This document shows positions 26,020 through 34,920 of a stretch of DNA of 64,000 bases, in pieces; the stretch's first letter is position 1, and each line of letters begins with the position of its first letter. Made by a program: the position numbers and the translations under genes. Origin of the DNA: Streptomyces sp. CoH27 (GTDB taxonomy: Bacteria; Actinomycetota; Actinomycetes; Streptomycetales; Streptomycetaceae); assembly GCF_020181035.1 (NCBI RefSeq), contig NZ_JAIQYY010000018.1, forward strand, positions 1-64,000, written 5' to 3'. Under the pieces are notes generated by a model that did no database searches, was not told where the DNA came from, and saw only the letters and a list, made by a program, of their open reading frames with translations.

Positions 26020-26951
26020 GCGCTGCGGGGTGCGTGGAGCTGGTCCAGGCCCGCGCGCAGGTCGCGGGCGAGCGTGGTGGCGTCGCCGGTCTTCCAGAAG
26101 TGCAGGTAGAACAGGCGCGGCTGCTCGTAGAGCAGGTGGCTGTGCAGCTCGATGACGGTCATACCGCGGCTGCGCAGGGCCTTGATCACGGGGTTGACCT
26201 GGTCGGCGGTCATGGTGAAGTCGCCGTTGACCGCCGCCCGGCCACCGCCGAGCGGCTGGAACATCAGCAGCGTCGAGGTCTCCATCAGGTACGGCAGCGT
26301 GATGCCGGCGCGGGTGTCGGTGACCGGCCGGGAGACCGGGACGTGGTACTGGAGCACGCCGTTCTCGTTGTCGCCCTTCGTGCCGATGATCCGGTCGAGC
26401 GCGCCGGTGTCGAGCGCGCCGGGACGCTCGCCGACCGATTTCTGGCCGAGCGGGATGTGGGTGGTGGCGAGAGCGGAGTGCACGGTGCGGGCGATGGCCA
26501 CGGGGTCGCCCAGGGCCCAGTAGTGCATCCACCACAGCGGCGGGGTCTCGTCCTGGAGGTGCTTGTGCAGCGCGGTGATCTCCACGCCGCCCCGCTGGAG
26601 GCGGTCGGCGACCGCACCCACCTCGCTGCCGGTGAGGGTGACTTCCCCGATCATCAGCGTCCGGCCGCCGCCGGCGGGATGGAAGGACGCCTCGGCGTTC
26701 AGCTCCATGGCCGGATTCTCGGTCACACCGGCATTGACCACGTGCAGGTCGGTGCGCAGCCACTCGGCGGTGTGCACATCCTGGGCCTCGGTGGTCAGGG
26801 GTCGGCCGATCGCGCGGCCCACGGCGTTCCAGTCGGTGCCGCGGGCCTGGCCGGAGGCCGTACTCAGGGCGAGGGCGAGGGTGGTGGCCAGGGCCACGGC
26901 GCCTGCGGCGACGATCGTGGCGGGGCGCCGGGACAGCTCTCGGTGAGCCAT
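26016..26951 (-). CDS. Secreted DUF1259-domain protein (LppY/LpqO family)
   Basis: A 311-residue exported protein. A signal peptide (ATIVAAGAVALATTLALALSTASG) is followed by two DUF1259 repeats of about 125 residues each: the first contains LMIGEVTLTGSEVGAV and ITALHKHLQDETPPLWWMHYW, the second GDFTMTADQVNPVI and VIELHSHLLYEQPRLFYLHFW. No lipobox Cys is seen, unlike mycobacterial LppY/LpqO. The function of the family is not known; conserved His and acidic residues suggest metal or ligand binding. ATG 26951 has AGGAGG 6 bp upstream. It overlaps the convergent TetR gene by 4 bp. Confidence 0.88.
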   Translation of the reverse strand: MAHRELSRRPATIVAAGAVALATTLALALSTASGQARGTDWNAVGRAIGRPLTTEAQDVHTAEWLRTDLHVVNAGVTENPAMELNAEASFHPAGGGRTLMIGEVTLTGSEVGAVADRLQRGGVEITALHKHLQDETPPLWWMHYWALGDPVAIARTVHSALATTHIPLGQKSVGERPGALDTGALDRIIGTKGDNENGVLQYHVPVSRPVTDTRAGITLPYLMETSTLLMFQPLGGGRAAVNGDFTMTADQVNPVIKALRSRGMTVIELHSHLLYEQPRLFYLHFWKTGDATTLARDLRAGLDQLHAPRSA

Positions 26952-27282
26952 GCGTGCCTCCTGGTCGCGTCGGCGGGTCACCTGAAGACTGGTGTCACTC
27001 CCTCCCCAGGGCACCACGTACCGGCCCGCGCCGCGCGCCGAGCCAGGATCCACGCTCACCGACGATCCGGCTGCCACCGCCCTTTCGTCCGAGCCGGGCG
27101 GTCCGCCTGCCGAACGAGTCCATGGAGACATCCACGGCGGACGGCCCACTCGTGGGGCACTCTGCCTGACCCCATACCTACGGGTATCCGCCGAACCGGC
27201 GCCCAAGCACGTTCCGCAGGCCACGAGAGCTCCCACTCACGCACGAGCCCGAAAACGCGATCGGTCCTTGTCGGCGACGACG
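26952..27282. other. Intergenic, with sequence related to the tRNA-Lys flank
   Basis: No supported gene. The part from 27121 to about 27265 is related to 49932-50090 next to tRNA-Lys; for example a 21-bp stretch at 27140-27160 is identical to 49951-49971, and CATGGAGACATCC recurs at 27121 and 49932. The rest appears to be promoter region for the DUF1259 gene. Confidence 0.6.
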
Positions 27283-28338
27283 TCAGGTGGGGCCCGAAAC
27301 CCCCTCCTCGTCCCACAGCGCGAGCGGTGTCGCACCGATCCGGTAGCCGTCCTCGTCCAGCAGATGACCGCTCAGCTTCATGGGCCACAGAGCGACCGCG
27401 CGGTCGGTGACGGTCAGGTCAGGGGCCCGTTCGGCGAGGCGGATCTCGAAGCGCTGGGCGTCGTCGAGAGACCGTACCCAGGCGACGAGATGCAGGTTGT
27501 GCCGACTGAGGACGGTGGCGCACAGGCGTACCTCGCGCATGCCGGTGACCCGCTGGGCGACCTCGCCCAGCCGCGCGGCCGGGACCCGGCCCCACAGGGT
27601 CACGCCGACCGGCCAGTCCGACAGGGAGCGGGCCACTTCGCAGCGGGCGTGCAGCAGATCCGCGGCGAAGAGCCGCCGGACGTGGCGGCGGACGGTGTCC
27701 GGGCTCACGCCGCACTGCTCGGCCAGCGTGCGGTAGCCGGCTCGGCCGTCCACGGAGAGGGCTGCGATCAGCCGCTGGTCCAGTGCGGTGAGGGGGAAGG
27801 CGGGGGTTGCCGTACGGCGCTGCGGCTCGTCGGCGGTGAGCAGCGCGACCTGTTCCCGGCTCAGGGCCCGCAGGCGCCACCGGCTGGCCTCGGTGTGGAC
27901 CCGCGCGGCCAGGTGGGTGCGGACGGCCCGTACCCCCTCCAGCGCGGCGAGGTCGCCGGTCGTCCACCGGGTGAGGGAGGCCAGGTCACGGGCCATGACG
28001 TTCAGCAGCAGGTCGCGGTCCCCGCTGGCCTGGGAGAGCGCTGCGACATGCGGTACGGCGGCCAGTGCGCGCGCTACGTCCGGCAAGTGTCCGGGAGCGC
28101 AGTCGACCTCGACGAAGGCCAGGCACCCCTGCCCTGAGTCGGCCAGCGCGGGGGCGGGGTGGCAGCTGATCCAGGCGGCGCCGGCCTCGGCCAGCCGCTG
28201 CCAGCGCCGGGCGACCGTCACGGCGTCCAGGCCGAGCGCGGTACCGATCCTCGCCCAGCTCGCGCGCGGGGCGATCTGGAGAGCGTGTACGAGTGCCTGG
28301 TCCACGTCACCCAGAGATTGGCGTAGATGCTGCGCCAT
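27283..28338 (-). CDS. Lrp/AsnC-family regulator with two HTH domains
   Basis: A 351-residue double AsnC protein. HTH 1 is at about residues 5-50 (DVDQALVHALQIAPRASWAR, GLDAVTVARRWQRLAEAGAA), then an AsnC ligand-binding domain. HTH 2 is at about 180-225 (LDQRLIAALSVDGRAGYRTL, GVSPDTVRRHVRRLFAADLL), then a second ligand-binding half. Tandem AsnC proteins of this length are common in Streptomyces. ATG 28338 has GGGAGG about 9 bp upstream. It is divergent from the M20 peptidase and MFS genes and probably senses an amino acid or amide related to their substrate. Confidence 0.9.
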   Translation of the reverse strand: MAQHLRQSLGDVDQALVHALQIAPRASWARIGTALGLDAVTVARRWQRLAEAGAAWISCHPAPALADSGQGCLAFVEVDCAPGHLPDVARALAAVPHVAALSQASGDRDLLLNVMARDLASLTRWTTGDLAALEGVRAVRTHLAARVHTEASRWRLRALSREQVALLTADEPQRRTATPAFPLTALDQRLIAALSVDGRAGYRTLAEQCGVSPDTVRRHVRRLFAADLLHARCEVARSLSDWPVGVTLWGRVPAARLGEVAQRVTGMREVRLCATVLSRHNLHLVAWVRSLDDAQRFEIRLAERAPDLTVTDRAVALWPMKLSGHLLDEDGYRIGATPLALWDEEGVSGPT

Positions 28339-28457
28339 CTCATGCCTCCCTGCATGTTTCCTGCACTTTCGGCCCGCCAAACGGTCAGAGCTTCAGTCTG
28401 GACCCGATCCGCCCGGACGTACCAGTCATTCGCACAGCACCAGGAGGTCGATCCGGC

Positions 28458-29852
28458 ATGTCGGTCGTGGAACGCGCCAAGGAACTGCAGCCCGAGCTGG
28501 TACGGCTGCGTCGCTCGCTGCACCGGGAACCGGAACTGGGCCTTCAGCTCCCGCGCACCCAGGAGAAGGTGCTGTCGGCCCTCGACGGGCTTCCGCTGGA
28601 GCTCACCCTCGGCAAGAGCCTGACGTCCGTCACGGCCGTGCTGCGCGGCGGGAAGCCGGGCGGCGCGGTCCTGTTGCGGGGGGACATGGACGCCCTGCCC
28701 GTCACCGAGGAGAGCGGGGTGCCGTACGCCTCCGAGGTGTCCGGCCGGATGCACGCATGTGGGCACGACCTGCACACCGCCGGGCTCGTCGGCGCGGCTC
28801 GGCTGCTCGCCGAGCGCCGCGAACACCTGCACGGCGACGTGGTGTTCATGTTCCAGCCTGGCGAGGAGGGTCACAACGGCGCCGGCACGATGATCGAGGA
28901 GGGCGTCCTGGAGGCGGCGGGCAAGCCGCTCGACGCCGCGTACGCGCTGCACGTGGCAGCCAACCGGGTGCCCGGCGGTGTCGTGATCACCCGTTCCGGC
29001 ACCATCACCTCCGCCTCCGACCGGCTCACCGTGACCGTGCGGGGCAAGGGCGGCCACGGCTCGACTCCGGCCGCCGCCAAGGATCCGATCCCGGTCGCCT
29101 GCGAGATGGTGACGGCGCTGCAGACGTGGGTGACGCGGACGTTCGACATCTTCGACCCGGTCGTCGTCACCGTCGGCTCCTTCCACGCCGGCACCCAGGC
29201 CAACGTCATCCCGGACAGCGCCGAGTTCCATGCCACCGTGCGCAGTTACTCCGAGAGCGCCCAGGAGCGGCTCGCCGAAGGGCTGCCCCGGCTGGTGACC
29301 TCCATCGCCGCTGCCCATGGCCTGGACGCGGAGGCCGACTACCAGACCAACTATCCGGTCACCGTCAACGACGCCGACGAGACCGCCTTCGCCCTCGCCA
29401 CCGCCCGCGACCTGTTCGACCCGCGCGAGGTCTGGGAGTCCCCGCAGCCCACCAACGGCTCCGAGGACTTCGCCCACGTCCTCCAGCAGGTCCCCGGCGC
29501 GATGCTCCTGCTGGGCGCCGCCCCCGAACGCGCCGACTGGCAGTACGCGCCGATGAACCACTCACCGCGTGCCGTCTTCGACGACCGCGTGCTGTACCGG
29601 CAGGCGGCGCTCCTGACCGAGCTCGCCGAGCGCCGCCTGGCGGGCACGGGAAGGTCCGCGGGGGCGGCCGAGTCACGAGATCCGCAGGTGCGGGGGAATC
29701 CCCGCAATCGCCTGTTCGCGTCCGCGCCGTCGTCGGCGTCCTGGTCGTCTTCGAGCTGTTCAGCGGTTTCGTACAGGGGGCGGACGCGCCGCTGCTGCCC
29801 GCGGTCCAGGACACGTGGCACGTCGGCGCCGCTGATGCCCAGTGGTTCATGA
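28458..29852 (+). CDS. M20-family amidohydrolase with abnormal C-terminal extension
   Basis: A metal-dependent amidohydrolase of the HipO/AbgB/IAA-amino-acid hydrolase type. The family motifs are RRSLHREPELG, LLRGDMDALPV, MHACGHDLHTAGL (metal ligands), GEEGHNGAGTMIEEGVL and GKGGHGSTP. The natural protein should end about residue 405. The frame runs on for another 59 residues (to 29852) through the MFS gene, giving Ser/Arg-rich sequence unlike the family. A single base, C instead of G at 29674, turns an expected TGA (29673-29675) into TCA. ATG 28458 has GGAGG about 11 bp upstream. The substrate is probably an N-acyl amino acid or similar amide. Confidence 0.88.
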   Translation: MSVVERAKELQPELVRLRRSLHREPELGLQLPRTQEKVLSALDGLPLELTLGKSLTSVTAVLRGGKPGGAVLLRGDMDALPVTEESGVPYASEVSGRMHACGHDLHTAGLVGAARLLAERREHLHGDVVFMFQPGEEGHNGAGTMIEEGVLEAAGKPLDAAYALHVAANRVPGGVVITRSGTITSASDRLTVTVRGKGGHGSTPAAAKDPIPVACEMVTALQTWVTRTFDIFDPVVVTVGSFHAGTQANVIPDSAEFHATVRSYSESAQERLAEGLPRLVTSIAAAHGLDAEADYQTNYPVTVNDADETAFALATARDLFDPREVWESPQPTNGSEDFAHVLQQVPGAMLLLGAAPERADWQYAPMNHSPRAVFDDRVLYRQAALLTELAERRLAGTGRSAGAAESRDPQVRGNPRNRLFASAPSSASWSSSSCSAVSYRGRTRRCCPRSRTRGTSAPLMPSGS

Positions 29853-31147
29853 CCGTGCACTACCTCGCAGCGGCGGTCACCGTGCCCGTCCTGGGGCGCC
29901 TCGGCGACCTCCACGGCCACCGGCGTCTGCTGCGCGTCGCGCTGCTGTGCGTCATGGCCGGTACCGTCCTGGTCGCCCTCGCCGGCAGCTACCCGCTGGT
30001 GCTCGCCGGCCGCGCTCTGATGGGAGCCGTCGCCTCCCTGCTGCCCCTGGAGATCGGCCTCGTGCGCGGCCGGCTCGACGCACCGGGTGCCCGGCGTGCG
30101 ATCGGCCTGCTGGTCGCGGCCCTTTCGCTGGGCTCCCTGCTCGGCCATGCTCTTTCGGGCGCGCTGCTGGGGATCTTCGGCGGGGTACGGGTGGCCTACG
30201 CGGCGCTGGCGGTGCTCGCCCTCCTCTGCACGGTCCTGGCCTGGAGCGCCGTACCGGAGTCCCGTCGCCGCTCCGCGGGGCGCATGGACTGGGCGGGCGC
30301 CGTCCTGCTCGGACTCACCCTCGTCGTCCTGCTCGGTGCCCTCTCCCGCGCCAGTGCCTGGGGCTGGACCTCACTCCCCCTGGCCGGGGCACTTCTGCTG
30401 ACGGTCGCACTCGGCTGGGCCTGGCTGCGCACCCAACTCGCCCGCCCCGACGCCCTCGTCGACGTCCGGGCGATGGCCCGGCGCGTGCTCGCCCCGCACT
30501 ACGCCGCGGGGTTCGTGCTCGGCGCGGTCCTGCTCGCCGGGCAGTCCGTCGCCGTCACCTACCTGGCCGCCGACCCCGCCGCGGGCGGCTACGGCTTCGG
30601 CCTGGCCACCTGGCAGATCGGTCTGTGGAGTGTGATCCCCAGCGTCCTCGGCATGGCGGCCTCGGTTCTGGTCCCGGCCATCGGCGCACGCCTCGGATAC
30701 CGCCGGATGCTGGTGCTCGCCTCGGCCCTGGCAGCCGTCGGCCACGCGGGTCTGATCCTCGCCCGCGCGCACCTGCCCCTGTTCATCGCGGCCTACTCCG
30801 TGGCGGGCCTCGGCATCGGCCTGTCCCAGAGCGGCCTGCCCACGGTGATCGCCGAAGGCAGCGCCCAGGGCCGCGCCGCGAGTGCCACCGCCGTCTACAA
30901 CAACCTCAAGACACTGGGCGGCACCGTCGCGGGCGCGTGCTCCTCCATGGTCCTCGGCTCGCTGGTCGCCGGTGCGTCGGACGCTCCCTCCGGCACCGCC
31001 TATCTCCTGCTCTGGGGCCTCGGCTGCACCGCGTGCGCCGTCGCGGCCGTGCTTCAGGTGCTCGGCGGGCGCCCGGCATCGCTCACGCACTGGCTCGAAA
31101 ACGAAGCAACGCCCGAGCCGACCGAAGCCGACCCGGGCGCTGCGTAG
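29672..31147 (+). CDS. MFS transporter, EmrB/QacA-like, with lost start codon
   Basis: About 491 residues with roughly 14 hydrophobic helices, starting VRAVVGVLVVFELFSGFVQG and including motif A GRLGDLHGHRRLLRVALLCV. No ATG/GTG/TTG precedes TM1 in this frame; the codon at the expected start (29672-29674) is GTC. If base 29674 were G this would be GTG, and the overlapping M20 stop TGA would be restored. As written, translation could begin only at a rare start or at ATG 29849, losing TM1. The last ~22 residues (SLTHWLENEATPEPTEADPG) are encoded by sequence related to the tRNA-Lys flank and terminator. Confidence 0.8.
   Translation, partial: VTRSAGAGESPQSPVRVRAVVGVLVVFELFSGFVQGADAPLLPAVQDTWHVGAADAQWFMTVHYLAAAVTVPVLGRLGDLHGHRRLLRVALLCVMAGTVLVALAGSYPLVLAGRALMGAVASLLPLEIGLVRGRLDAPGARRAIGLLVAALSLGSLLGHALSGALLGIFGGVRVAYAALAVLALLCTVLAWSAVPESRRRSAGRMDWAGAVLLGLTLVVLLGALSRASAWGWTSLPLAGALLLTVALGWAWLRTQLARPDALVDVRAMARRVLAPHYAAGFVLGAVLLAGQSVAVTYLAADPAAGGYGFGLATWQIGLWSVIPSVLGMAASVLVPAIGARLGYRRMLVLASALAAVGHAGLILARAHLPLFIAAYSVAGLGIGLSQSGLPTVIAEGSAQGRAASATAVYNNLKTLGGTVAGACSSMVLGSLVAGASDAPSGTAYLLLWGLGCTACAVAAVLQVLGGRPASLTHWLENEATPEPTEADPGAA
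31106..31143. terminator. Degenerate copy of the tRNA-Lys terminator
   Basis: An imperfect hairpin (GCAACGCCCGAG ... CCCGGGCGCTGC) overlaps the 3' end of the MFS gene. It aligns with the perfect hairpin at 50085-50122, and both are followed by GCGTAGCAGGTCAG. Confidence 0.55.
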
Positions 31148-31178
31148 CAGGTCAGAGGGGTTAACCCCCCGCCTACGT

Positions 31179-31227
31179 GCCGTAGGCCCTGTGGGACTCG
31201 AACCCACAACCAATGGATTAAAAGTCC
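31179..31227. repeat. Left attachment site: 49-bp copy of the tRNA-Lys 3' part
   Basis: Identical over 49 bp to 50157-50205, which spans the 3' 45 nt of tRNA-Lys(TTT), including the anticodon, plus 4 bp beyond. Sequence diverges on both sides at each copy. This truncated tRNA is the classic signature of tyrosine-integrase insertion into a tRNA gene. Confidence 0.93.
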
Positions 31228-31583
31228 TGGCCAAGGCTTGCCGGGTGGTTCCGGGTGCTGCCTCGGCGTCCGGTAACGCCTGGTCAGGGCACATCCGGAA
31301 TGATCGCCAGTCTGTCCCATGTCGGCTCGTGCCGCACCGTCCGCTCACGCATCGCTCACGCAAAAGGGCCCGCTGACCAGTACGTTCAGTACCGATGTGA
31401 GCGCTGTTGCAGCGGCGACCACGGCCACCAGGTGAAGCCCCTCTCGATCGGCTACCGGAACCGTGCCTCGAAGCCAAAGCCCCGTCCGTCGCATCGATGG
31501 ACGGAGCCTTCGGCCTGCACGTGGCCACAGTCGAGAGCCGACCTGCGCCAGCATCTGCCCTGATTTACGACCGATCAGGGCAG
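31228..31583. other. Non-coding left end of the element
   Basis: No supported gene. It contains CGCTCACGCATCGCTCACGCA at about 31338-31358, also present at about 50049-50069 near tRNA-Lys. Short open frames here have no ribosome sites and no recognisable domains. Confidence 0.5.
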
Positions 31584-32020
31584 CTACCGCCAGCCGTCAA
31601 GGGAGATCTCCGGACCACCCGTGAGATATCGGCGGAGGGCGCTCGCCGTGGTTTCTACGAACGCCTCCGGGATAGCCTCAGCGCTGACCCAGCAGACCTG
31701 GGTGTGCTTGCTCGGTTCTCGGGCTCGCCCGTCCATTCGTGGGCGGCGAAGACGACGGTGAGGAAGCCATTGGGGGCTTCGACACCCCAGGCACCGTGGA
31801 TGATGTGGGCGACCTTCAGGGAGTGCGGCTTCACGGTTAGGCCGGTTTCCTCGTACAGCTCGCGTACGGCGGTCTCTGTGATGGGCTCGCCGGGTTCGCT
31901 TTTGCCGACGGGGAGGTCCCACATGCCCTGTGCGAACTTGGCGTTCTGGCTGCGTTGGAGGAGGACGACGCGGTTGGTGGCCTTGTCGTGGACGATGACT
32001 GCGGCAACGAGGAGGGTCAT
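31584..32020 (-). pseudogene. Frameshifted Nudix hydrolase
   Basis: A Nudix hydrolase of about 140 residues. Its first ~100 residues (MTLLVAAVIVHDKATNRVV, then the Nudix box GKSEPGEPITETAVRELYEETGL) are in one frame. The natural C-terminus (KHTQVCWVSAEAIPEAFVET...) continues in another frame to the stop at 31584. The break is near 31708-31725 and fits a short deletion of 1 or 7 bases around a CCGAG repeat. Nudix enzymes cleave X-linked nucleoside diphosphates. It is the last gene of the cargo operon and may be a real lesion or a sequencing error. Confidence 0.8.
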
Positions 32021-32034
32021 GGATTCGACCGCTC

Positions 32035-32871
32035 TCACCTCGTCCTCTCGTATGTCGCGTCCACGTACTCCTTCACCGGGCCCGCAAGTTCCTTGTAGAA
32101 CGGCGTGCGGTCGGCAGCCTGGAGAACCCGGGCGCAGATGGTCAGTTCTGCCACGCGTGCGGCTGGGGTGTCGAGGATGTGGCCGAGGGTCTGGCGGACA
32201 CGGGCGGCCGTGGCGGGGGTGTGGAGGGAGTAGAGGTAGAACTGGGCGGCGTCGAAGCCGACCGGGGCTTGTCCCCAGCCTTCCCAGTCCAGGATGGTGA
32301 GGTCGGGACCGGCGAGGTTTGACCAGTGGAAATCGCCATGGGCTGTGGACCACTCGATCTGACCGATATCGCAGCCTGTGTATTCGGGGATGGCCCGGCG
32401 GATGTACTCCTCGCGTACGGCGATGCGTTCGGTGGGGACTTCGGCAAGGCAGTCGAGTGCGGTCCGCAGCTTCGTCCACCATGTCTTGGGGAGGGCCGGG
32501 TCGTGTTCGAGGACCGGTGAGCGGGAGATGACGGTGGCGTCCGTGTGCTGATACAGCTCGGCTCGGTACGCCCAGCCGGCGGCCTGCCAGTCGTGGACGT
32601 CGTGGAGGACAGGGCGGGGGATCGCGGGAGGAAGCAGTTCCTGGGCGGTCTTCGGGCCGTCCCAGAGTTTCCCGTGCGCCTTGTCGGGGTGCTCCGCGAC
32701 GACGCGGAGCCAGCCGGTGCCTTGCGCGCTGGTCACGGCGCCGGAGAGGGTCCGGCCGGCGTAGCCCCAGATGGGTTCCTCGGCGAGGTCGGTCAAGGCG
32801 AGAGCGGTGCACGCAGAGATCCTGGCGTTACGCATGCGCTGGGCGGTGGCGTCGTCAGGCGCCGAGAACAT
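32035..32871 (-). CDS. APH-fold phosphotransferase
   Basis: A 278-residue aminoglycoside-phosphotransferase/choline-kinase-fold protein. The catalytic loop is H178-G-D180 with N185 (HGDFHWSN), and the metal-binding Asp is D195 (ILDWEGWG). The N-terminal lobe is short and lacks an obvious Gly-rich loop. It transfers phosphate from ATP to a hydroxyl of a small molecule. Its ATG overlaps the end of the aldo/keto reductase gene by 17 bp, so the two are translationally coupled. The role may be resistance or tailoring of the cluster product. Confidence 0.85.
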   Translation of the reverse strand: MFSAPDDATAQRMRNARISACTALALTDLAEEPIWGYAGRTLSGAVTSAQGTGWLRVVAEHPDKAHGKLWDGPKTAQELLPPAIPRPVLHDVHDWQAAGWAYRAELYQHTDATVISRSPVLEHDPALPKTWWTKLRTALDCLAEVPTERIAVREEYIRRAIPEYTGCDIGQIEWSTAHGDFHWSNLAGPDLTILDWEGWGQAPVGFDAAQFYLYSLHTPATAARVRQTLGHILDTPAARVAELTICARVLQAADRTPFYKELAGPVKEYVDATYERTR

Positions 32872-33739
32872 CGATCACCTCGTGCAGGGTCTTGTCCGGG
32901 AGCGGAGGTAAAGCAAGGACGCGCTGGGCGGCCTCCCAGTGTTGCGCGTTCCCGGACCCCAGGAGGACGTGATTCACCCCTGGGGTGTACGCGGTGACAC
33001 GCAGGGCGGCCTCGGCCGGGGTGGTGCCTGGGTCGATGAGTTGGGCGAGTTCGTCCGTGACCATGGTGGGGAGTTCTCCGCCATGCAGGGGGGCGGAAAT
33101 GAACGTGTCCAGGCCGGCTGCGGTTGCCTCAGCCAGGGGGCCGGTGCCCTCCAGGGCCTGGGCGACCGGTTTGAGCATGACCAGTGAGACGGGGAGCTGG
33201 ATGGCGGACAGATGATGGCCGCGGCCTCCGCAGTGGGTGGCGATTTTGAGGAGGTCGGCGACGCTGAACGCGCCGTCGAAGCCGGTCCAGGTGGCGACGC
33301 CGTAGCCTCCGATCCGTCCGGCGCGGGCCTCGGCTTCGAGGGCGGTGAAGGCGCTGGTGATGGCGTCGTGAGGGCGGCCGGCTTGTTCGGGGTTGTGGAC
33401 GAAGACGATGTCCGGCACGCGGCCCAGCTCGGCGCGGTTGTGGTGGCTCTGCCAGGCGACGTAGCGGTGTGTGAGGCAGTGGCCGGAAGCGGCTTCGGCC
33501 GGTGTGACGACGCCCGCGTCGCTGGCGGCTGCCGCAATGTCGGGGGTGAAGAATCCGACCTTCGTCGACACACGCAGGTCCCGGTTCCCGGCGAGCACCG
33601 GCTGAAGCTCGGCCTGGGCACGGCCGTGGTGGTAGTTGGGGGCGGTGTCGATCCAGGATGCCCCGCAGGCGACCGCGGCGACGGCCGCCTGCGGGATGTC
33701 CCGGCACCGGTACGTTCCCAGTGCGAGGTCGGGGCTCAC
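32855..33739 (-). CDS. Aldo/keto reductase
   Basis: About 294 residues. The N-terminal half has AKR features: WIDTAPNYHHGRAQ (Asp and Tyr of the tetrad), DLRVSTKVGFF (Lys) and PDIVFVHNPEQAG (His). The C-terminal half ends in HVLLGSGNAQHWEAAQRVLALPPLP, a cofactor-binding region. The GTG start at 33739 overlaps the stop of the oxygenase gene (GTGA), so the two enzymes are co-translated. It probably reduces a carbonyl on a small molecule or a modified peptide made by the neighbours. Confidence 0.85.
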   Translation of the reverse strand: MSPDLALGTYRCRDIPQAAVAAVACGASWIDTAPNYHHGRAQAELQPVLAGNRDLRVSTKVGFFTPDIAAAASDAGVVTPAEAASGHCLTHRYVAWQSHHNRAELGRVPDIVFVHNPEQAGRPHDAITSAFTALEAEARAGRIGGYGVATWTGFDGAFSVADLLKIATHCGGRGHHLSAIQLPVSLVMLKPVAQALEGTGPLAEATAAGLDTFISAPLHGGELPTMVTDELAQLIDPGTTPAEAALRVTAYTPGVNHVLLGSGNAQHWEAAQRVLALPPLPDKTLHEVIDVLGA

Positions 33740-34905
33740 GGCTCGCTCACCACCGCGACGTTTGCGTGGACCAGTTCCGTCACGAGCCCGGCGACTTGTC
33801 CGACCGTGAGGCCGCTCGTTTCCGCGAGGTGCCCCAGCGGCGCCGAGGCGCCGTCGAGGAGCGGGGACAGCACAGCGCGTACGGGCGGGGCGAACGTCCA
33901 CTCTTCGCCGCCGGCGAGGAGCACGACCTGGTCCTGATGGTTGTCGGTGAGCTGGGCTCGGGCTGTGGTGAGCCGGACATGCAGGTCGTCGCGCGCCGGT
34001 ACGGCGTCGAGGAAGGGCAGTGACGGCATGGGGCGGCCCGGTTCGATGCCGTCCCTGGCGGTGAGGAAGTCTGCGATCGCACCGTCGTGGAGGGCGTCCG
34101 TGACTTCCTTGCGGAGGAGTTCGAGGTAGGCGGCCTGTTCCTGCGGCGGGGCGAAGACGGGCAGGTGCGCGCGTACGGTTTCCGAGGTCCGCAGCCGGTC
34201 CGAGAGCCAGCCCAGCAGATCTGCGCCGGTCGTGGTCTGGAGTCCGCACGTCAGGTGCAGGGATCGGCCCTCGGTGGCCGCCACCGCGTGCCACCAGCCC
34301 CGGGGCAGGTAGAGCATGTCGCCGGCGCGCAGGATGATCTCCTCGATGGGCTCGTCTGCCGGAGGCTGTGGGGCTTCGATGTCACGGTGGAGGGGGTTGG
34401 TCCGGGTCAGCCCGTACAGGCGCCACCGCTTGGCTCCTTCGAGTTGGACCACGATGACGTCGTGATCGTCCCAGTGGGTTCCGAAGCCCTCCGTCGCGGT
34501 CCAGGAGGCGTACACGTTGATCTGAACGCGGCCCCGGAAGACCGCTTCGAGGGCCTGTGCCAGGCATTCGGCGGGCTGGTGGAGTTCATCCACGGCGTCC
34601 AGGACCAGTGAGGCACCGTCGAGGAGCTGGCCGTGCAGCCGCGAGGGCTGGATGCGCTGCCACACCACGTTCCTGCGGGTGGTGACGGCGGTGGCGTAGC
34701 GCTGCCACGGGATGAGTTCCCCGTCGCGGTGAAGGCGGAGGCGAGGCGGTTCAAGGCGGCCCCGGCCGATGACGGTGTTGAGGTCGCCCCATGTCAGGAC
34801 GGAGGAGAAGTCGGCGACGCTGCGCCAGATGCGGTAGGTGCGGCCGAAGGCCCCGGTGGGGAAGTCCCCACCGAGGCGTTCGACCACCTTCGAGAAGGCG
34901 GTCAC
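33736..34905 (-). CDS. JmjC/cupin-4 type Fe(II)/2-oxoglutarate oxygenase
   Basis: A 389-residue oxygenase of the JmjC/ribosomal-oxygenase (cupin_4) type. The iron-binding triad is H144-x-D146 in GFGTHWDDHDV and H206 in LPRGWWHAV; a co-substrate/fold motif GAKRWRLYGL lies between them. A winged-helix-like C-terminus (SPLLDGASAPLGHLAETSGL) resembles ROXA-type ends. These enzymes hydroxylate residues of proteins or peptides, usually His or Arg in ribosomal proteins. GTG 34905 has CGGAG about 10 bp upstream. It follows a 44-residue peptide gene by 15 bp, suggesting that peptide as substrate. Confidence 0.88.
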   Translation of the reverse strand: MTAFSKVVERLGGDFPTGAFGRTYRIWRSVADFSSVLTWGDLNTVIGRGRLEPPRLRLHRDGELIPWQRYATAVTTRRNVVWQRIQPSRLHGQLLDGASLVLDAVDELHQPAECLAQALEAVFRGRVQINVYASWTATEGFGTHWDDHDVIVVQLEGAKRWRLYGLTRTNPLHRDIEAPQPPADEPIEEIILRAGDMLYLPRGWWHAVAATEGRSLHLTCGLQTTTGADLLGWLSDRLRTSETVRAHLPVFAPPQEQAAYLELLRKEVTDALHDGAIADFLTARDGIEPGRPMPSLPFLDAVPARDDLHVRLTTARAQLTDNHQDQVVLLAGGEEWTFAPPVRAVLSPLLDGASAPLGHLAETSGLTVGQVAGLVTELVHANVAVVSEP

Positions 34906-34920
34906 TTCTGTCGGCTCCGC

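Noticed and set aside
31179..31227. A second functional tRNA-Lys gene
   Set aside because: Only the 3' 45 nt are present and the following bases diverge, so no cloverleaf can form; it is the attachment-site remnant.
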